This document shows positions 33,864-37,065 of a stretch of DNA of 37,065 bases, in pieces. Origin of the DNA: Nodosilinea sp. LEGE 07298 (GTDB taxonomy: Bacteria > Cyanobacteriota > Cyanobacteriia > Phormidesmidales > Phormidesmidaceae); NCBI RefSeq assembly GCF_015207265.1, contig NZ_JADEXE010000031.1, forward strand, positions 1 to 37,065, in the 5' to 3' direction. The position numbers were made by a program, and so were the translations under genes. Below the pieces are notes generated by a model. That model was not told the origin of the DNA, ran no database searches, and saw only the letters and a list, made by a program, of their open reading frames with translations. The first letter of the stretch is position 1; each line of letters opens with the position of its first letter.

Positions 33864-34625
33864 ATGAAAACCCTTGAAGCGCTCATTTTTGATGTCGACG
33901 GTACCCTGGCCGAAACCGAGCGCGACGGCCACCGGGTCGCGTTTAACCAGGCGTTTCAAGAGTTTGATCTGCCCTGGCACTGGCCGGTGGGCCTCTACGG
34001 TCAGCTATTGCGGGTAGCCGGAGGCAAGGAGCGCATTCGCTACTACATGGACCGCTACCAGCCAAAATTTCAGCTTCAAGCCGATACCGATGAGTTGGTG
34101 GTAGCGCTGCATCAGGCTAAAGCTCGCCACTTTCAGGCGCTGGTCGAAAGCAATGTAATACCGCTGCGGCCTGGGGTGCGGCGATTGATCGAGGCGGCTC
34201 GGAAGGAAGGGGTGCGGCTGGCGATCGCGACCACCAGCGCCAAAGACAGCGTTATCCCGCTGCTAGAGCATCTGCTGGGGCCAGAGTCGCCCACCTGGTT
34301 TGAGGTGATCGCCGCCGGAGACATGGTGCCGACTAAAAAACCCGCCCCCGATATCTATAATCTGGTGGTCAACGCCATGGACCTCAACCCCGCCACCTGC
34401 CTGGTGATTGAAGATAGCCCGCAGGGGTTAGAAGCGGCGATCGCCGCCGGGCTCCCCACCGTGGTCACGGTCAATGACTACACCCGCAGCTATGCTTTGC
34501 CCGGCGCTCGCCTCGTTATCAGCCATCTAGGCGAACCCAGCCTCCCGTTTGAAGTGCTTTGGGGCAAAGCCAACAACGCCTACTATTTCTCGCTAGATTT
34601 GGCTCAGGCGATCTTGCCGTCTTGA
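33864..34625 (+). CDS. cbbY: CbbY-type HAD phosphatase
   Basis: A 253-residue HAD-superfamily phosphatase. The nucleophile and acid-base pair are Asp10 and Asp12 in IFDVDGTLAETE, motif II is ATTSAKDS, the Lys is in PTKKPAPDIY, and motif III is LVIEDSPQGLEAA. The cap opening ERDGHRVAFNQAFQEFDL is the CbbY signature. CbbY removes xylulose-1,5-bisphosphate, a misfire product of Rubisco that inhibits the enzyme, so it supports carbon fixation. Full length. The TenA gene follows on the same strand after 128 nt. Confidence 0.92.
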   Translation: MKTLEALIFDVDGTLAETERDGHRVAFNQAFQEFDLPWHWPVGLYGQLLRVAGGKERIRYYMDRYQPKFQLQADTDELVVALHQAKARHFQALVESNVIPLRPGVRRLIEAARKEGVRLAIATTSAKDSVIPLLEHLLGPESPTWFEVIAAGDMVPTKKPAPDIYNLVVNAMDLNPATCLVIEDSPQGLEAAIAAGLPTVVTVNDYTRSYALPGARLVISHLGEPSLPFEVLWGKANNAYYFSLDLAQAILPS

Positions 34626-34628
34626 ACG

Positions 34629-34650
34629 CACCACCTTTCGGTAGGCGGTG
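34629..34650 (+). terminator. weak hairpin after cbbY
   Basis: CACCACCT (34629-34636), loop TTCGGT, AGGCGGTG (34643-34650) with one A-C mismatch, then TGTAGTTTTATTTA. The imperfect stem and broken T-run make it a weak terminator candidate. Confidence 0.4.
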
Positions 34651-34676
34651 TGTAGTTTTATTTATGCCTGGGTTAA

Positions 34677-34699
34677 GGGCGCACGCCGTACGCCCCTAC
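34677..34699 (-). repeat. REP-like palindrome with GTAG head (copy 4)
   Basis: GGGCG (34677-34681), a partly pairing 9-nt centre (CACGCCGTA), CGCCC (34691-34695), then CTAC (34696-34699). The palindrome is less perfect than in the other copies, but the CTAC junction and orientation are the same. Confidence 0.5.
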
Positions 34700-34753
34700 A
34701 GGGCTACCTTTGTGCCCGCCATTCCCTCGTCCCCCCATCATCTATCTCAATCT

Positions 34754-35380
34754 ATGCCGCTCTCTCAAACGCTCTGGCAAACTAACCAAGACCTCGCTAC
34801 CGCCTGCCTAAATCACCCCTTTGTGCAAGGCCTGGGGGATGGCACCCTACCCGTGGAGAAATTTGCTTACTACGTGGGTCAGGATGCTTTTTTTCTCGAA
34901 GCCTTTGCCCGTGCCTATAGCATCGCCGCTGCCAAAGCGCCTACCTGGGAAGCGTTCCAGGTGTTTCACCAGCTGGCAGATGGGGTGTTGGCTGAGCTTA
35001 ATCTACACGGCAGCTATGCCCAGGAATGGGGCGTGGATCTGACCACCGTTACCCCCGGTGCCGCCACTCGCCGCTATACCGATTTTTTACTGAGCACCGC
35101 CTGGGGACAAGCGCCTGGGGCGACGGCGATCGCAATGGCCCCCTGTATGCGGCTCTATGCTTTTTTAGGGCAGTCGCTAGCGCAGTTCGACTCGCCATCC
35201 CACCGCTACAGCCCGTGGATAGAGACCTACAGTAGCGACCAGTTTGAACCCTTGGCCGCGCAGCTCGAAGCGCTGATTGACGACCAAGCTATCGATACCC
35301 CCAGCAACCAGGCTGCCTACCGCTACGCGATGGACTGCGAACTGGCCTTTTTTGAAGCCGCCTGGAACATCGAGGCGTAA
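34754..35380 (+). CDS. tenA: thiaminase II / aminopyrimidine aminohydrolase TenA
   Basis: A 208-residue helical enzyme that hydrolyses aminomethyl-pyrimidine from degraded thiamine for salvage. Active-site residues of the classical family are present: Asp44 (YVGQDAFFLEAF), the nucleophile Cys131 (MAPCMRLYAFLG) and Glu201 near the C-terminus (AFFEAAWN), matching Asp44, Cys135 and Glu205 of B. subtilis TenA. ATG 34754 (MPLSQTLWQTNQ) is used; upstream in-frame codons run through the intergenic repeat. No TPP riboswitch is seen before it. Confidence 0.92.
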   Translation: MPLSQTLWQTNQDLATACLNHPFVQGLGDGTLPVEKFAYYVGQDAFFLEAFARAYSIAAAKAPTWEAFQVFHQLADGVLAELNLHGSYAQEWGVDLTTVTPGAATRRYTDFLLSTAWGQAPGATAIAMAPCMRLYAFLGQSLAQFDSPSHRYSPWIETYSSDQFEPLAAQLEALIDDQAIDTPSNQAAYRYAMDCELAFFEAAWNIEA

Positions 35381-35405
35381 CGCCTAAAGATTAAAAATTG
35401 AAGAG

Positions 35406-36065
35406 TCAGAGTTGACTGGCTAAGAGCTGGCGGACGTCTTCGTCACTGGTTTGAGAAAAGTCTTCGTACCAAAACCCGATCGCGCGCAGCGCTTCAGGCA
35501 TAGCGACACACACCACCTCATCGACTTCTCGGCTCAGCTCCTCACAGATGGGTGGGGCGGCTACTGGAGCGGCCACGATTAGCCGAGCGGGCTGCTGGGG
35601 TTTGATCACCGAGACGGCGGCTCGCATGGTGGCTCCAGTGGCGATGCCGTCGTCGACCAAAATAACGGTGCGATCGCGAATCTTGGGCTGGGGTCGATCG
35701 CCCCGGTAGGCGCGATCGCGGCGCTGCAACTCTTGCAGTTCTTTGGCCGCAATAGCGTCAATCATTTGGGCCGAAATCTCTAGACCATTAACGACATCGT
35801 CATTGAGCACTCGCACTCCACCCGAGGCGATCGCCCCCAGGGCCAGTTCTTCATGGGTGGGCACACCCAGTTTGCGCACCAGGCAAACATCTAGCCGGGC
35901 ATTTAGAGCTTTGGCCACTTCGTAAGCTACCGGCACCCCGCCGCGCGGCAGCCCCAGCACCAGCACATCGGCGCGATTGGCATAGCGCTGCAGCCGTTCA
36001 GCGAGCCGTCTGCCAGCATCGGCACGGTCATGAAACGGTATAGCGTGGTCAGTAGCATCGAGCAT
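35406..36065 (-). CDS. phosphoribosyltransferase-domain protein
   Basis: A 219-residue cytoplasmic protein with a type I phosphoribosyltransferase fold: LGLPRGGVPVAYEVAKALN in the hood region and the PRPP-binding loop VILVDDGIATGATM near 136-149. The segment RKLGVPTHEELALGAIASGG is typical of a family of unassigned PRTs often found beside stress-related hydrolases. The nucleobase substrate, if any, is unknown. An exceptional Shine-Dalgarno region precedes the ATG: two full AAGGAGGT copies. It is convergent with tenA and divergent from the HAD gene at 36304. Confidence 0.88.
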   Translation of the reverse strand: MLDATDHAIPFHDRADAGRRLAERLQRYANRADVLVLGLPRGGVPVAYEVAKALNARLDVCLVRKLGVPTHEELALGAIASGGVRVLNDDVVNGLEISAQMIDAIAAKELQELQRRDRAYRGDRPQPKIRDRTVILVDDGIATGATMRAAVSVIKPQQPARLIVAAPVAAPPICEELSREVDEVVCVAMPEALRAIGFWYEDFSQTSDEDVRQLLASQL

Positions 36066-36070
36066 GTTCT

Positions 36071-36091
36071 ACCTCCTTTTCCTACCTCCTT
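36071..36091 (-). promoter_or_regulatory. doubled perfect Shine-Dalgarno sequence
   Basis: On the minus strand AAGGAGGT occurs at 36091-36084 and again at 36078-36071, 13 nt apart. Each copy matches the anti-Shine-Dalgarno perfectly, and the nearer one lies 5 nt before the ATG at 36065. Confidence 0.85.
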
Positions 36092-36303
36092 TGCAGAAGG
36101 GGCTGGGCGGCCAGCACGACCTCAGACCCATGTCCACACCATATCCACAATGGTCTAACAGATCAGGCCTATCGACTATCAACTTTGATTTAGACTGACG
36201 CGTAATCCAGCCCCTGATTGCCGCTGCGACTCAACCCAAACATTAACCAACCAGGCCCCTTCGCCAGAGATAATAAACGCGGAAACGTTCACAGGCTCGC
36301 CCC

Positions 36304-37065
36304 ATGACTGCCGACATTCGTCTACTCGTGCTCGATATCGACGGTACCCTGGCCGGAGAGTCTAATCAGATCAACGCCCCTGTGCTGGAGGCCATTGGCC
36401 AGGTGCAGCAGCGCGGGATTGCGGTTGCGATCGCCACCGGGCGCATGTACCAATCGGCCCTGCGGTTTCACCAGCTGGTTGGCTCTGTGCTGCCGCTGAT
36501 GGCCTACCAGGGGGCCTTCATCAAAGACCCCAAAACCCAAAAACTGCACCGCCACACCCCCCTGCCCCGCAATTTAGCGCTAGAAATTTTGGCCTACCTG
36601 GCCCCGATGGAGGCCAGCAACGACCTATCGATTCACCTATATATTGACGACCAGCTCCACGTGCGGGCGATTATCGACGACACCGAAGCCTACGCCCAGC
36701 GATCGGGCATTCGACCGATCGCAGCGGGCGACCTGGCTATGCTGCTGAACAACAACATGGCGATCGAAACCACCAAGTTGCTGACGTTGAGCAACAATCT
36801 TGATCTGCTCAGCGACATTTTGAGCCATTTGAGCCAGCGCTACCCCACCGAAGACCTGTATCTGACGCGATCGGTGGAGTACTTCGTCGAGGCGACCCAT
36901 CCCCTGGCCCACAAGGGCGAAGCCGTGCGGTACCTGGCCGAAGATCTTTTGGGTCTCAAGCCTGACCAGGTGATGGCTGTCGGCGATAACTACAACGATT
37001 TGGAAATGCTGCGCTACGCAGGCATCGGCGTGGCCATGGGCGATGCGCCTGAACCTGTCAAGCAG
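36304..37065 (+). CDS. Cof-type HAD phosphatase, cut by the right window edge
   Basis: 254 codons are open from ATG 36304 to the last base, with no stop inside the window. HAD motif I is VLDIDGTLAGES with Asp11 and Asp13, motif II is AIATGRMYQSA, the conserved Lys is in ATHPLAHKGEAV and motif III is AVGDNYNDLEMLRYAGIGVA. The large C2-type cap between about 85 and 190 marks a Cof/HAD-IIB phosphatase, a family acting on sugar phosphates and related metabolites. Substrate is unknown. Only the last few dozen residues should be missing, judged from the family's usual length. Confidence 0.9.
   Translation, partial: MTADIRLLVLDIDGTLAGESNQINAPVLEAIGQVQQRGIAVAIATGRMYQSALRFHQLVGSVLPLMAYQGAFIKDPKTQKLHRHTPLPRNLALEILAYLAPMEASNDLSIHLYIDDQLHVRAIIDDTEAYAQRSGIRPIAAGDLAMLLNNNMAIETTKLLTLSNNLDLLSDILSHLSQRYPTEDLYLTRSVEYFVEATHPLAHKGEAVRYLAEDLLGLKPDQVMAVGDNYNDLEMLRYAGIGVAMGDAPEPVKQ

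Overview
The window reads as chromosomal DNA of a filamentous-type, moderately GC-rich cyanobacterium, Leptolyngbya/Nodosilinea-like by overall impression. The HIP1 octamer GCGATCGC recurs throughout, and many genes are cyanobacterial: orange carotenoid protein (OCP), fluorescence recovery protein (FRP), high-light-inducible proteins, a LabA-type NYN protein, the Nat/Bgt amino-acid transporter, and the DUF2499/DUF3593, DUF2358 and Uma2 families. The species call is inference; no rRNA, tRNA, CRISPR array or complete insertion sequence was seen.

Layout. 1-6.6 kb: a gene cut at the left edge, a cupin behind a PAS-GGDEF-EAL c-di-GMP enzyme, a Ser/Thr kinase with C-terminal TPRs, a transglutaminase-like protein, and an AT-rich gap holding a perfect 29-nt palindrome. 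6.6-9.3 kb: a small zinc-ribbon protein, a CodA-type cytosine deaminase and a convergent SDR, separated by palindromic repeats. 9.4-11.95 kb: a photoprotection island with two Hli proteins (HliA/B-type 70 aa, HliC-type 47 aa), FRP and OCP. HLR1-like (RpaB-type) elements lie before hliA/B, hliC and ocp. 12.0-15.6 kb: an Nfu-type Fe-S protein, seryl-tRNA synthetase, a small secreted or membrane protein, a Uma2 nuclease-like protein and a DUF2358 protein. 15.7-20.3 kb: a complete amino-acid ABC transporter natF-natG-natH-bgtA on the minus strand, with a terminator-like stem-loop between the binding protein and the permeases.

20.7-27.7 kb: a small conserved protein, ComF, a PEP-synthase-like protein with a decayed N-terminal domain, glutathione peroxidase, a CsaB-type pyruvyltransferase, the membrane pair DUF2499/DUF3593 and a Cys-less TenA-like protein. 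27.8-33.4 kb (all minus): metG-labA-lptC, signal peptidase I and cysteine synthase. 33.9-37.1 kb: CbbY-type phosphatase, classical TenA (thiaminase II), a phosphoribosyltransferase with a doubled perfect Shine-Dalgarno, and a Cof-type HAD phosphatase cut by the right edge.

The genes are mostly housekeeping and stress functions. The most coherent unit is the photoprotection island: OCP quenches the phycobilisome, FRP resets OCP, and the Hli pair protects chlorophyll-protein assembly. The most notable non-coding observation is a set of four short palindromes, each followed directly by CTAC (GTAG on the other strand). This is the head-plus-palindrome layout of bacterial REP elements.
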